DNA of 42,710 nucleotides from Sedimentisphaerales bacterium (GCA_016935195.1 JAFGRL010000179.1:1-42710); one strand, 5' to 3'; shown: positions 16,075 through 24,776, counted from the stretch's first letter. Notes: generated by a model from the sequence alone, not told the origin. Translations and numbers: made by a program.

Positions 16075-17778
16075 TTAATCCTTTGTTGAGAAAGGTTTGC
16101 CGGTGGCAGGTTCGATGTAGGGTTTGTTTGCTGTGAATAAAAGCATATGGTTGTGAATTTCTTTTGTGAGTTTTCTGTCGCCGGAAGATTGTGCCAGTGC
16201 CTTTTGGGAAAAAGCAATAGCTTTCTGAAAATTACCTGCCGATGCATATGCAACAGCGGTGGTATCCAGAATTACGGGGTCTTTATAGTTGGTAAGCCTG
16301 CAGGCATGTTCAGTAAGTTCTATAGCTTCCTTTGGATTGCGATATCTGTCGTCATTATAAGTTGCGAGCAGCCAGGCAAGATTATTTAAGAGGTCAATCT
16401 TGTTGGGGCTTAGTCTTAACGCTTCCTTAAAGTGCGCTAAAGCTGCGGCAACGTTGCCTTCATCGACCAGGGCCTGGGCAAGATAAATGTTTGCGATTGT
16501 ACTATTGCCGGCAACGTTTAGAGTGTGTTTAAAAACTGTTTTGCTGTCAAGCCAGCAGCGCTGGTGAAAATAGGTGCGAATTGAGAGAAACAGCAGAGCT
16601 GCCGTTGCCAGGGCGATAAGTATGGCTTTTCGATGTCGCCATTTTGCCAGCAGTTCCGGTGTGCCCCAGGTGAGCATTATAAATAATCCCGTTAAAGGTA
16701 CATAGGTATAGCGGTCTGCCATTGCCTGGCTTCCGACCTGGACAAGCCCTATTACCGGCACAAGTATTCCTAGATACCAGAGCCAGCCGAAAAGCACGTA
16801 TTTATGCTTTTTTCTTAAGTAAATTGCGACAAAAGTTATAGCCGCTAACAAGACGGCAGCAGCGACAGCATACCTTATTGAAAAAACGTTTACAGTATGC
16901 GGATAGAATATCGCTAATCGGCCTGGCCAAAACATTTTTCCGATATATTTTGTGTAGGAAAACAATGCATTAAGCAGGCGAAACCTCACCGGCAGTAAAT
17001 GCATTTTTGTAATCGCTCCCCCGCTGCGCTGAGCAAAAATAGTAACGATACCCGATAGAATTGAAAGAGCAAAGAATGGGGTTTTTTCCAAAAGCAGAAC
17101 CCGCCAGTGAGAAAAACTAAAGGGGGACTTTGCCTTATTTTTACTGCTTTGGGTGTATTGAAAACGTTCGAGAGGCCAAAAGTCGAGCAGCAAAAAAACA
17201 AATGGCAGTGTTACAAGCATTGGTTTGGCCATAAGGCCAAGTGCAAAGAGTAAAAGTGCCAGCACATACCAGCCTATGCTGCGATTTTTGGCATAACTCA
17301 CATAAGCTGCCATCGCCAGCAGAGAAAACAAAGTGCTTAGAACATCCTTTCGCTCGGCTATCCATGCGACCGACTCGACGTGGAGCGGATGTACAGCGAA
17401 AAGGGCTGCTACAAAGGCACTCCGCCATACAGCAGAGGTCATTCGTTTTAGAACAGCAAAAAGCAAAAGGGTATTGGCTATGTGAAAGAGCAGATTTACT
17501 ATGTGATGCCAGCCGGGTTTGAGACCGAACAGATGGCAATCCAACATATGTGAAATCCAGGTCAGAGGATACCAGTTGCCGTAATGATACGAAGTAAAAG
17601 CCCAGACGATATTATCAAGGCTAAGGCCGGTTCTTACATGTTCATTTCTGCTGATATAATTTGCATCGTCGTAGTTGAGAAAATCGTAATTGCTGACCTG
17701 CCAATAGACAGCAAGCGTTACAAGTGCCAGGGCTAGGCAAATCAGCAAAGTTTTTTGTTTATCCGATGCGGTATTCAT
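16075..17778 (-). CDS. TMTC-like membrane protein with C-terminal TPR repeats
   Basis: 567 residues. The N-terminal 400 residues contain about ten membrane helices and resemble the GT-C-type glycosyltransferase/TMTC group: an early luminal acidic motif NYDDANYISRNEHVR, then GNWYPLTWISHMLDC, LFHIANTLLLFAVL, AALFAVHPLHVESVAWIAERKDVLSTLF. The last 150 residues form TPR helices (STIANIYLAQALVDEGNVAAALAHFKEALRLSP, LLNNLAWLLATY). TMTC proteins attach mannose to proteins in animals; the bacterial relatives are presumed glycosyltransferases using polyprenyl-linked sugars, not shown. The frame begins at a TTG, but the next codon, ATG at 17778, is the likelier start. Stands alone. Confidence 0.75.
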   Translation of the reverse strand: MNTASDKQKTLLICLALALVTLAVYWQVSNYDFLNYDDANYISRNEHVRTGLSLDNIVWAFTSYHYGNWYPLTWISHMLDCHLFGLKPGWHHIVNLLFHIANTLLLFAVLKRMTSAVWRSAFVAALFAVHPLHVESVAWIAERKDVLSTLFSLLAMAAYVSYAKNRSIGWYVLALLLFALGLMAKPMLVTLPFVFLLLDFWPLERFQYTQSSKNKAKSPFSFSHWRVLLLEKTPFFALSILSGIVTIFAQRSGGAITKMHLLPVRFRLLNALFSYTKYIGKMFWPGRLAIFYPHTVNVFSIRYAVAAAVLLAAITFVAIYLRKKHKYVLFGWLWYLGILVPVIGLVQVGSQAMADRYTYVPLTGLFIMLTWGTPELLAKWRHRKAILIALATAALLFLSIRTYFHQRCWLDSKTVFKHTLNVAGNSTIANIYLAQALVDEGNVAAALAHFKEALRLSPNKIDLLNNLAWLLATYNDDRYRNPKEAIELTEHACRLTNYKDPVILDTTAVAYASAGNFQKAIAFSQKALAQSSGDRKLTKEIHNHMLLFTANKPYIEPATGKPFSTKD

Positions 17779-17817
17779 CAAGACAACAAATCTAATTAAG
17801 TCTGTCCCTTTTTGTCA

Positions 17818-17828
17818 AGCCAATAAAA
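17818..17828 (+). repeat. 11-bp inverted repeat, left boundary of R-M cassette
   Basis: AGCCAATAAAA here is the exact reverse complement of 20624-20634. The two copies bracket the four-gene restriction-modification cassette and nothing else. Confidence 0.5.
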
Positions 17829-17859
17829 AAACGCCAAAAACCCAACACACGAAAAATGC

Positions 17860-17870
17860 TACTTATAGTA
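17860..17870. promoter_or_regulatory. Possible C-box operator of the controller protein
   Basis: TACTTATAGTA is a symmetric ACT-TAT-AGT site of the kind bound by restriction-modification C proteins (typical GACTTATAGTC). A GACTAT half-site follows at 17875-17880. It lies 42 bp before the controller gene, where auto-regulation would act. Confidence 0.45.
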
Positions 17871-17911
17871 TCGTAGACTATCCATATCACTTCGATCAAT
17901 AATTTCCTCTT

Positions 17912-18124
17912 ATGAAGACAAATAAAATTCTCAAGACCTTTGCGCAGAATGTCAGACTCTTGCGCAAGAAAAAAGGCTGGTCTCAGGAAGAGCTGGCCCT
18001 GCGTTCCGATTTGCACAGGACCTACATCGGAAGCATTGAACGCTGCGAACGTAACGTTAGCCTGCTGAATGTCGAAAGGATTGCCAACGCTTTGGGGACA
18101 AAAGCCCACAATCTTATCAAATGA
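17912..18124 (+). CDS. R-M controller protein (XRE-type HTH)
   Basis: 70 residues, almost entirely one helix-turn-helix domain of the Xre/C-protein type: FAQNVRLLRKKKGWSQEELALRSDLHRTYIGSIERCERNVSLLNVERIANALG. C proteins of restriction-modification systems are this size; they dimerise, bind C-boxes before their own gene and delay nuclease expression until DNA is methylated. Its stop overlaps the start of the adenine methylase gene (ATGA, 18121-18124). A C-box-like sequence stands upstream. The alternative, an unrelated phage-type repressor, is less likely given the context. Confidence 0.85.
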   Translation: MKTNKILKTFAQNVRLLRKKKGWSQEELALRSDLHRTYIGSIERCERNVSLLNVERIANALGTKAHNLIK

Positions 18125-19008
18125 GAAATACTCTATTTGCAATCAGAGCAAAACCTTTTCTTAAATGGGCTGGTGGTAAGACGCAGCTTCTGAGTAAAAT
18201 AGACCGTCGCCTACCCAAAGAAGATATACGCACAGGTCAAATCGATACGTATGTAGAACCCTTCGTCGGTGGCGGAGCCGTTTTCTTCCATATTTCTCAA
18301 AAATACTCAGAGTTTAAACATTTTTTTCTTTTTGACATAAATAAAGACCTTGTCAATTGCTTCAATCAAATCAAAACGGATGTTGAGACCTTGATCAGTG
18401 AATTGAGTTTTTTGGAAGCCGAATTTCTGAGGAAGCGTTCCGGCCGAAAGGATTTCTACTACGAAATTCGTAACCGATTCAACGCAGACCGCTCCCCTGC
18501 TAAGTTAATTTTTCTTAACAAAACCTGTTATAACGGCCTGTATCGTGTTAATCGCAAAGACGAATTCAATGTTCCCTCCGGCGATTACAAAAAACCAACC
18601 ATCTGCGATGAGGATAACTTACGAAGTGTATCAGGGGTCCTCCAAAATGCGGAAATAATTTGTGGCGATTTCACAGAGAGCAAACAGTACATTAGTAACC
18701 ACTCCTTTGTATACTTCGACCCACCATATCGACCACTAAGCCCGACTGCGAGTTTCACTTCTTATTCAAAAGACAACTTTCCAGAACAGGATCAAATCCG
18801 ACTTGCAGAGTTTTGCAAATGCATAAATGCAAATGGCGCCAAATTCCTTTTGAGCAACTCTGACCCCAAGAACGAAAATCCGGCGGATCACTTCTTCGAA
18901 GACCACTATAAGCCATTTGCTATTGACATGGTAAAGGCCGCCAGATTCATAAACTGCAAAGCCGCAGGCCGAGGACAAATAAATGAACTTCTAATAACCA
19001 ACTATTAG
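18121..19008 (+). CDS. Dam-family DNA adenine methyltransferase
   Basis: 295 residues, class alpha N6-adenine methyltransferase (Dam/DpnM/MboI group). KPFLKWAGGKTQLL is at residues 11-24, motif I PFVGGGAVFFHI at 47-58 (AdoMet binding), FLNKTCYNGLYRVN at 131-144, and motif IV DPPY at 200-203 (catalysis). DKDLVNCF-like helix (NKDLVNCFNQI) and the C-terminal LLSNSDPKNE complete the fold. Members usually methylate GATC or related sites; the target here is inferred only from the family. Translationally coupled to the controller gene and followed 18 bp later by the putative nuclease gene. Confidence 0.92.
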   Translation: MRNTLFAIRAKPFLKWAGGKTQLLSKIDRRLPKEDIRTGQIDTYVEPFVGGGAVFFHISQKYSEFKHFFLFDINKDLVNCFNQIKTDVETLISELSFLEAEFLRKRSGRKDFYYEIRNRFNADRSPAKLIFLNKTCYNGLYRVNRKDEFNVPSGDYKKPTICDEDNLRSVSGVLQNAEIICGDFTESKQYISNHSFVYFDPPYRPLSPTASFTSYSKDNFPEQDQIRLAEFCKCINANGAKFLLSNSDPKNENPADHFFEDHYKPFAIDMVKAARFINCKAAGRGQINELLITNY

Positions 19009-19026
19009 TTTAGGTGGGAGCCAAAC

Positions 19027-19797
19027 ATGGCAAGTAACAAGTCTTGGGACAAGATATTTCAGGATTACAATATATATGCTCACAATTTCAACCGTGCCAC
19101 ATTTCGTATTACAGCTGCACAAATTAAAAGGGCTTGCCAAGACTTCACAGAAGTAGGGCAAAAAGAAGTCAGAATTTTATGCAAACAGGATAGCAGAGAG
19201 GATAGACCTCAAGTTTTCGTCGAAAGAGGCTTATTTATCCTACCTATCAAAAATGGTGAGTATGTAATTGTGAAAGGCGAAGGATATGTTGATATTCCCA
19301 AGATTGATAAAGATAGAGAGGCGTATGCATCGCAGCTTCACTTTCATTTGGATACTTCGCTAGTAGGTAACTCCGAAATGCAACATCTGGATTTCGCATA
19401 TGCTTCAAGCCTGATTAGAAGCTTTATGAATGATAACAGTTTGGTCCTGACAATTAGAGGTAGGAAATACACGCCACAGTTCTCCCTGAAAGTAGGATCA
19501 CATATTATCAATGTCAGAGGTGTACAAACTGAAGTTGACGCGGGATACGAGGGGAAAACCCAAGTTGTTTTAGTTGAGGCGAAGAGCCCCAGTACCCAAA
19601 ACGTAATAATAAGACAACTGTACTATCCTTTCCGACAATGGCAGGCCCGCACTCAAAAGCAAGTTGTGACCCTGTTCTTTCAGAAAAGTGCGGATACTTA
19701 TTCTGTTTGGCACTTTCGGTTCAATAATATAGAAGACTACAATAGTATTGAGCTGGTAAACTCACACAGATTCAAAATTGTCACGGGTACCTCATGA
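19027..19797 (+). CDS. Putative type II restriction endonuclease (PD-(D/E)XK)
   Basis: 256 residues. No close family is recognised by eye, but the segment QTEVDAGYEGKTQVVLVEAKSP (residues 168-188; written here only for its catalytic positions) contains an Asp171 and a Glu184-x-Lys186 pair on a beta strand, the PD-(D/E)XK nuclease pattern. The position between two methyltransferase genes in a cassette with a controller supports the call. A strong ribosome-binding site (AGGTGGGAG) stands before the ATG. Its stop overlaps the start of the second methylase (ATGA). The N-terminal half (SWDKIFQDYNIYAHNF, then beta-rich) may recognise DNA. Recognition sequence unknown. Confidence 0.7.
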   Translation: MASNKSWDKIFQDYNIYAHNFNRATFRITAAQIKRACQDFTEVGQKEVRILCKQDSREDRPQVFVERGLFILPIKNGEYVIVKGEGYVDIPKIDKDREAYASQLHFHLDTSLVGNSEMQHLDFAYASSLIRSFMNDNSLVLTIRGRKYTPQFSLKVGSHIINVRGVQTEVDAGYEGKTQVVLVEAKSPSTQNVIIRQLYYPFRQWQARTQKQVVTLFFQKSADTYSVWHFRFNNIEDYNSIELVNSHRFKIVTGTS

Positions 19798-20573
19798 CAG
19801 ACTTCGCTGAGTACACTCCAGAATACACAACCATTTGGTCTTTTCCTGAGCGTGGCAACTGGGCTACGCACAATGCCAAGTATCGTGGCAATTTTGCGCC
19901 GCAAATAGCACGTAATATAATCGAGATGTATTCCGAAAAAGGCGATTCTATCCTTGATCCTATGGTTGGGGCTGGAACTACCCTTATAGAAGCAAAGCTT
20001 TTAGCTCGAAACGCTTTAGGAATGGATATAAACCCCGAAGCTGTTAGGATAAGTGAAAAGGCCTTGGATTTTAAACATCAACCACCCAGCAAGCAAAAGG
20101 TGCAAGTCGGCGATGCCCGCGACTTATCGTTCTTAAAAGATAACTCTTTCGACCTCATCCTCACACATCCTCCTTATATGAATATAATAAAATATTCAAA
20201 CGGCCAAATCCCCGGCGACCTATCCAATATGTCCAGCCTGCCGAAGTTCTGCGATGAAATTGAAATAATCGCCAAAGAATTATTTCGCGTCTTAAAGCCG
20301 GATAAATTCTGTGCAATACTCATTGGCGACACCCGCAAAGGCAGACATTATGTCCCTTTAGCCTTTAATGTTATGCGAAGATTTCAAAAAGCTGGCTTTG
20401 TCCTGAAAGAAGATATCATAAAAATTCAGCATAACTGCAAGTTCACCGAGCGCTGGCGATATAAAGCAGTCCGCGACAGATTCTACCTGATTATGCACGA
20501 GCATCTTTTTGTGTTTCGCAAGCCAAATGTTGACGAAGATTTATCTAAACTTAAATTCAGCACTTTTCTTTAA
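19794..20573 (+). CDS. Second DNA methyltransferase (N6-adenine/N4-cytosine type)
   Basis: 259 residues of the amino-methyltransferase superfamily. AdoMet motif I is ILDPMVGAGTTLIEA (residues 53-67), an acidic GMDINPEAV follows (motif II), GDARDLSF is near 107, and the catalytic motif IV is LTHPPYMN (123-130; HPPY for the more common SPPY). The N-terminal WSFPERGNW and NFAPQIARNII are typical of methylases that accompany type II nucleases. Adenine or cytosine as target cannot be decided. Two methylases beside one nuclease suggest either an asymmetric recognition site with each enzyme protecting one strand, or a DpnII-like arrangement with a second methylase for single-stranded DNA. Last gene of the cassette. 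Confidence 0.85.
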   Translation: MTDFAEYTPEYTTIWSFPERGNWATHNAKYRGNFAPQIARNIIEMYSEKGDSILDPMVGAGTTLIEAKLLARNALGMDINPEAVRISEKALDFKHQPPSKQKVQVGDARDLSFLKDNSFDLILTHPPYMNIIKYSNGQIPGDLSNMSSLPKFCDEIEIIAKELFRVLKPDKFCAILIGDTRKGRHYVPLAFNVMRRFQKAGFVLKEDIIKIQHNCKFTERWRYKAVRDRFYLIMHEHLFVFRKPNVDEDLSKLKFSTFL

Positions 20574-20623
20574 TGAGATGGAATTTACAATTTACGGGAT
20601 AGGAATTTGCTGCCGGCCTTTTA

Positions 20624-20634
20624 TTTTATTGGCT
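20624..20634 (-). repeat. 11-bp inverted repeat, right boundary of R-M cassette
   Basis: TTTTATTGGCT, the exact reverse complement of 17818-17828. See that entry. Confidence 0.5.
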
Positions 20635-20703
20635 AAAATGCGTTTTTTAAGACCATAAGGCGGGAAAAAACTGTGAAAAATCCAAACAAAACGTGATTTT
20701 TCC

Positions 20704-20732
20704 TTGCATTTTGCCAGGGCTATGTGTATAAT
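20704..20732 (+). promoter_or_regulatory. Strong sigma70 promoter for the unassigned RNA
   Basis: TTGCAT (20704-20709) and a perfect TATAAT (20727-20732) are exactly 17 bp apart. Transcription should start near 20740. Confidence 0.75.
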
Positions 20733-20739
20733 TAGTTTT

Positions 20740-20925
20740 AGAAACTGGAGAATTTTTCTTTTTACGTTTGACAGATATCAAGGAGGGGGCTATGTTTCTT
20801 TGCCCTCTGCTTTGAAGAATTATTGCTGCGGCAGGCAGCTTACGAACCTCGGCGAGGCAGCGTGGTCCACCGGTTTCCCCCCCAGCCGGTACCACCTCCT
20901 CGCCTCTTTTATGCGAGTTTTTTTT
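20740..20925 (+). ncRNA. Unassigned structured RNA (about 185 nt) with a seven-codon ORF
   Basis: Bounded by the promoter at 20704-20732 and an intrinsic terminator ending at 20925. Visible elements in order: a near-perfect Shine-Dalgarno AAGGAGG (20780-20786) 5 nt before ATG at 20792, opening a seven-residue ORF (MFLCPLL, stop 20813-20815); a GAGGG/CCCTC hairpin (20783-20787 with 20803-20807) that would hide that ribosome site; a GCTGC/GCAGC hairpin near 20825-20839; and a long stem of 17 bp built of GGCGAGG/CCTCGCC (20851-20857 with 20898-20904), GTGGT/ACCAC and ACCGG/CCGGT, closed by a C-rich loop. No coding gene lies downstream on this strand. The conserved SRP-RNA core is absent and tmRNA or RNase P signatures are not seen; a 6S-type RNA cannot be excluded. 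Confidence 0.6.
20899..20925 (+). terminator. Intrinsic terminator overlapping an alternative stem
   Basis: CTCGC (20899-20903) pairs with GCGAG (20913-20917), followed by eight T. The left arm is also the right arm of the long stem of the RNA, so only one of the two structures can form at a time. Confidence 0.65.
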
Positions 20926-20963
20926 GAGCTATCTATCCGGCTGGAGTAAGTTGCACTTCCATC

Positions 20964-21374
20964 TTATTGTCCTTGTATCCGAAGGATTACCTTTCTGCTG
21001 CGTGGGCCGTCAAATTCACAGAAAAATATGCCCTGCCAGGTTCCGAGAAAAAGTTCGCTGCCTTTGATAAGTACTGTTTCACTGCAGCCGATGAGAGAAC
21101 TTTTGCAGTGGGCGTCCGAGTTGCCCTCGACGTGTCGATAGCCCGATTGATGGTGCGGCACCAGTTCAGATAAGGCGTATAATATGTCGTGAGGTACCGA
21201 TGGGTCGGCATTTTCATTTATGGTTATTGCTGCAGTGGTGTGGGGACAATATACCGTCAGAACACCTGTGGAGATGCCCGATTCGCTGACGGCCAGATGC
21301 ACCTGGCTGGTAATATCAATCATCTGATTGCGTTGTTTGCTGGTTACGCTAAAGTCCTTCTCGATAAATTTCAT
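20964..21374 (-). CDS. yjbQ: YjbQ/UPF0047 family protein
   Basis: 136 residues, full family length. Diagnostic stretches are VYCPHTTAAITINENADPSV, HVEGNSDAHCKSSLIG and the C-terminal GTWQGIFFCEFDGPRSRKV, holding the conserved His, Asp and Glu residues. Family members have weak thiamine-phosphate synthase activity; the physiological role is unsettled. It follows argS by 11 bp on the same strand and is probably co-transcribed with it. Confidence 0.92.
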   Translation of the reverse strand: MKFIEKDFSVTSKQRNQMIDITSQVHLAVSESGISTGVLTVYCPHTTAAITINENADPSVPHDILYALSELVPHHQSGYRHVEGNSDAHCKSSLIGCSETVLIKGSELFLGTWQGIFFCEFDGPRSRKVILRIQGQ

Positions 21375-21385
21375 ATTCGCACCTT

Positions 21386-23176
21386 TTACATTTGTTCGAC
21401 AACTTCAATGCCAAGAAGCTCACTTAAGCCGTGCTTTATTGTTTTTGCAGTTAAATCACAGAGTAAAAGTCTCGTTGGCCTTTTATTGGGCTTGGCAGTT
21501 AATACCGGGCAGTTTGTATAGAACACACTGAACTTTTGAGCCAGTTCATATAGATAGCTGGTCAGATAATTGGGACGGTAGTCTGCTATTGCAGCATTTA
21601 TGGCCCGGCCGTAACGAATCAAATATTTTGCCAAATCCAACTCAGCGGTCTCGGTCAAATTTAATTTTGCCACATCTGCCAGTTCTTTTTCGATATCCAA
21701 TTGCCCCCTTCTTTCAATTGATTTTATACGTGCGTATGCGTACTGCATATACGGAGCGGTGTTGCCTTCCATTGCCAGCATCTTATCAAAGCTGAAGATG
21801 TAATCGCTGGTCCGATTATTGGAAAAATCGGCATATTTAACAGCACCAATTCCGACGGTCTTAGCGATTTTCTCTTTTTTGTCCGGCGAAAGCTCCGGAT
21901 TCTTTTCCTCGACTGTTTGTTTTGCACGTTCTACTGCCTCATCAAGCAGCTCTTTTAGTTTCACATTTTCGCCGGTACGGGTTTTTAAGGGTTTGCCATT
22001 GTCACCTAAAACACTGCCAAATGTAACATGAATGAGTTCTGTTTGGTCTTTGACCCAGCCTGCCATTTTAGCAACTGCAAATAACATTTCAAAATGCAGC
22101 TTTTGCCGGGCATCGGTAACGTAGATTATTCTGTCAACCTTTAGTTTACCTACCCGGTAGCGAATAGCGGCCAAATCCGTAGTGGCATATAGATATGCAC
22201 CATCGGACTTTTGAATAATCAATGGCAGCAGCTGACCATCTTTATTTTTGAATCCTTCAGGGAAAATACAAACAGCATCATCTGATTTCTCAGCCAAACC
22301 CTGCTTCTGTAAATCACTCACAACCTCAACAAGCATATTCTTATAAAAGCTCTCGCCACGTGTGTGTTTTTCATTAAGATTGACATTCAAGAGTCGATAT
22401 AAATCATAGCAGGCCTCTAACGTGATTTTTTGGGCATGTTCCCAATATGACTTAGCAAATGATCCACCCCTTTGCAATCGAACGGTACAATCATGAACAG
22501 CATCAGCAATATCCGCATCATGTTCAGCTAAAACAGAAATCTCTTTATAATACCTTTCCAGCGTATCCAAATCCGGGACTCTGTTTAAGTCCTGATCAAC
22601 GAATCTTTCACCCGGTTTATAAAAATATTTGTCTATGTTTGTTTCTATAGAGTAAACGACCATACCCATTTGCAGGCCCCAATCGCCGATGTGGTTTTGG
22701 CGGATTACTTTATGGCCGAGGAATTCGAGCATTCGGCAGATAGAGTCGCCTATGATAGTGCTTCTCAGATGGCCTACGTGCATTTGCTTGGCGATATTTG
22801 GCCCTGAAAAATCGACGACAATTGTCTTTGGTACAGTGGTTTTGTCTATTGCCAGGCGGTTTTCCGGGTCTCTGTAAAGTGCCAACAGAGAGTTTGCAAC
22901 AAAGTCTGCTTTTAGCTTTAGATTTATAAAGCCCGGGCCGGCAATTTCAGGCGATTCGCAGATATCTGTTACGTTTAGGCGTTTTACCACATTTTCCGCT
23001 AATTTACGTGGATTTGTCTTGAGTTCCCTGGCAAGGGCCATAATGCCGTTGGACTGATAATCGCCGAATTTGGCGTCCGTAGCCGGAGTAACCATAGCAG
23101 GGTAGTTCCTTTGGCCGGCTGCGGCCGCCATCGCAGCACTGATTTTTTCTTCCAGAATTTCAATTGGTGATTTCAC
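21386..23176 (-). CDS. argS: Arginyl-tRNA synthetase
   Basis: 596 residues, class I aminoacyl-tRNA synthetase that charges tRNA-Arg. An N-terminal Add1 domain (residues 1-110) is followed by the catalytic domain with VVDFSGPNIAKQMHVGHLRS, where HVGH is the HIGH motif, and YATTDLAAIRYR, YVTDARQKLHFEMLF, HVTFGSVLGDNGKPLKTRTG; as is usual for ArgS there is no classical KMSKS. The C-terminal DALR anticodon-binding domain begins near residue 480 (APYMQYAYARIKSI). ATG start. First gene of the argS-yjbQ pair, divergent from der. Confidence 0.96.
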   Translation of the reverse strand: MKSPIEILEEKISAAMAAAAGQRNYPAMVTPATDAKFGDYQSNGIMALARELKTNPRKLAENVVKRLNVTDICESPEIAGPGFINLKLKADFVANSLLALYRDPENRLAIDKTTVPKTIVVDFSGPNIAKQMHVGHLRSTIIGDSICRMLEFLGHKVIRQNHIGDWGLQMGMVVYSIETNIDKYFYKPGERFVDQDLNRVPDLDTLERYYKEISVLAEHDADIADAVHDCTVRLQRGGSFAKSYWEHAQKITLEACYDLYRLLNVNLNEKHTRGESFYKNMLVEVVSDLQKQGLAEKSDDAVCIFPEGFKNKDGQLLPLIIQKSDGAYLYATTDLAAIRYRVGKLKVDRIIYVTDARQKLHFEMLFAVAKMAGWVKDQTELIHVTFGSVLGDNGKPLKTRTGENVKLKELLDEAVERAKQTVEEKNPELSPDKKEKIAKTVGIGAVKYADFSNNRTSDYIFSFDKMLAMEGNTAPYMQYAYARIKSIERRGQLDIEKELADVAKLNLTETAELDLAKYLIRYGRAINAAIADYRPNYLTSYLYELAQKFSVFYTNCPVLTAKPNKRPTRLLLCDLTAKTIKHGLSELLGIEVVEQM

Positions 23177-23272
23177 ATAAGCTCCGAAAATTTAAAGTTG
23201 TACCAATTTATTTTATCCTTGGTTCTGTAAAAGAGCAAGACGAGGTTTTGTAAGAATTCGCCTTTGAGATAA

Positions 23273-23301
23273 TTGCCAAGTGAAAAAGGTACTGTTATAA
23301 T
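23273..23301 (+). promoter_or_regulatory. Promoter for der
   Basis: TTGCCA (23273-23278) and TATAAT (23296-23301), 17 bp apart, 70 bp before the der start codon. Confidence 0.65.
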
Positions 23302-23370
23302 CTTTTTTTCCAGCGTGGAAGTTTTCTGGAATTTCTGTAAAACGAATGTAAATTTAGTGAATGAATATCT

Positions 23371-24690
23371 ATGGCACTATCGGTAGTTGCTATTATTGGT
23401 CGGCCTAACGTAGGCAAAAGCAGCCTGCTCAACGCCCTTGCCGGCAGGAGAATAAGCATTGTAGAGGCCACTGCCGGGGTTACCAGAGACCGCATCAGCA
23501 CCCTTATAGAAAAAGACGACCGCTATTTTGAGCTTATCGATACCGGCGGATATGGGATAGTTGACAGCGACCAGTTAAGCAGTCATATCGAGCAGCAAAT
23601 CTGCAAAGCGATTGAATCAGCTAATCTTGTGATTTTCATGGTCGATATCCGTGACGGTATCGTGCCGCTGGACCAAAAGATAGCTCAATTTCTGCGCAAA
23701 GAAGACCTTGACGTTATTGGCGTTGCCAACAAAGCAGATTCGGCCAGGATGTTTCCGGCCGCTGGTGAGTTTTCAAAGCTTGGCTTCGGCGATTTTCTGT
23801 GCATATCAGCAACGAACAATATCAATAAGTCTGTCCTGCTGGATAGGATTTTTGATGAATTGAAACACTTAGAATCACAAAAACCAAAATCGCCGGTAAT
23901 GAAGATAGCGATAGTTGGCAAGCGAAACTCCGGCAAGAGCACACTTGTCAATGCAATGGCAGGTTCGGAGAGGGTGATTGTGAGTGAGATGCCGGGGACA
24001 ACGAGAGACGCGGTGGACGTGCGGTTTGAAAAGGACGGCAAAATCATCGTTGTGATTGACACCGCAGGGATAAGAAAAAAAAGCAAAATGGCCGACAGTA
24101 TCGAGTTCTACAGCTATGTTCGGGCGACTGGAGCCATCCGCAGGGCAGATGTTGTCCTGTTGCTTATAGATGCCACGGTGCCGGTTTCACAGGTTGATAA
24201 AAAATTAGCCAGGTTTATCACTGAAGAATACAAAAGCTGTGTACTGGTCGTGAACAAATGGGATTTGGCTAAAGAGATGACTGTGACCAGTGACTACGAG
24301 GAGTATTTGACGAAATTGCTGCCGGGATTAAAATACGCACCGATAGCTTTTACCACAGCGACCGAGGCAAAAAACGTTCAGAGTGTTTTGGACCTGACGG
24401 CTGAGATATTCAAGCAGGGCACAACGTGGATACCTACTGCTAAATTGAATAAGGCGTTTGAAATCATAAAGGCTGAGAAGGTCGGCGCAACGAAACACAG
24501 CAAGGGCGGCTGGCCGAAGATATACTACGCTACACAAATTGCAGTCAATCCAATAATAATACTTATGTTTGTAAACAAGCCTGAGCTTTTCGAGGAAAGT
24601 TACCGCCGATTTATTACAGGCAGATTACAATCGTTACTTTCGGTAGAAGAGGTGCCGATAAGGCTGCTGACGCGTTCACATAGAAAGTAG
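23371..24690 (+). CDS. der: Ribosome-assembly GTPase Der (EngA)
   Basis: 439 residues, the typical double-GTPase layout. First G domain: GRPNVGKSSLLNAL, TRDRI, DTGGYG and NKAD. Second G domain (from about residue 177): GKRNSGKSTLVNAM (NSGKST for the more usual NVGKSS), PGTTRDAVD, DTAGIR and NKWD. A C-terminal KH-like domain follows (TAKLNKAFEII to the end). Der matures the 50S ribosomal subunit and is essential in most bacteria. It has its own promoter and is followed 86 bp later by cstA. Confidence 0.96.
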   Translation: MALSVVAIIGRPNVGKSSLLNALAGRRISIVEATAGVTRDRISTLIEKDDRYFELIDTGGYGIVDSDQLSSHIEQQICKAIESANLVIFMVDIRDGIVPLDQKIAQFLRKEDLDVIGVANKADSARMFPAAGEFSKLGFGDFLCISATNNINKSVLLDRIFDELKHLESQKPKSPVMKIAIVGKRNSGKSTLVNAMAGSERVIVSEMPGTTRDAVDVRFEKDGKIIVVIDTAGIRKKSKMADSIEFYSYVRATGAIRRADVVLLLIDATVPVSQVDKKLARFITEEYKSCVLVVNKWDLAKEMTVTSDYEEYLTKLLPGLKYAPIAFTTATEAKNVQSVLDLTAEIFKQGTTWIPTAKLNKAFEIIKAEKVGATKHSKGGWPKIYYATQIAVNPIIILMFVNKPELFEESYRRFITGRLQSLLSVEEVPIRLLTRSHRK

Positions 24691-24776
24691 CGGGTAGCGT
24701 TTAGCGTACAGGGGATAGGAAAGAAACTAATGGCGAAGATGTTTTGTTACAGGTTCTTAATAAGAGGAAAATCGTA

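Noticed and set aside
20647-20895. Minus-strand ORF of 82 residues
   Set aside because: Antisense to the promoter and RNA; no coding signature.
20740-20925. Signal recognition particle RNA
   Set aside because: Size and the G-rich start tempted me, but the conserved core around GGAAGCAGC is absent.
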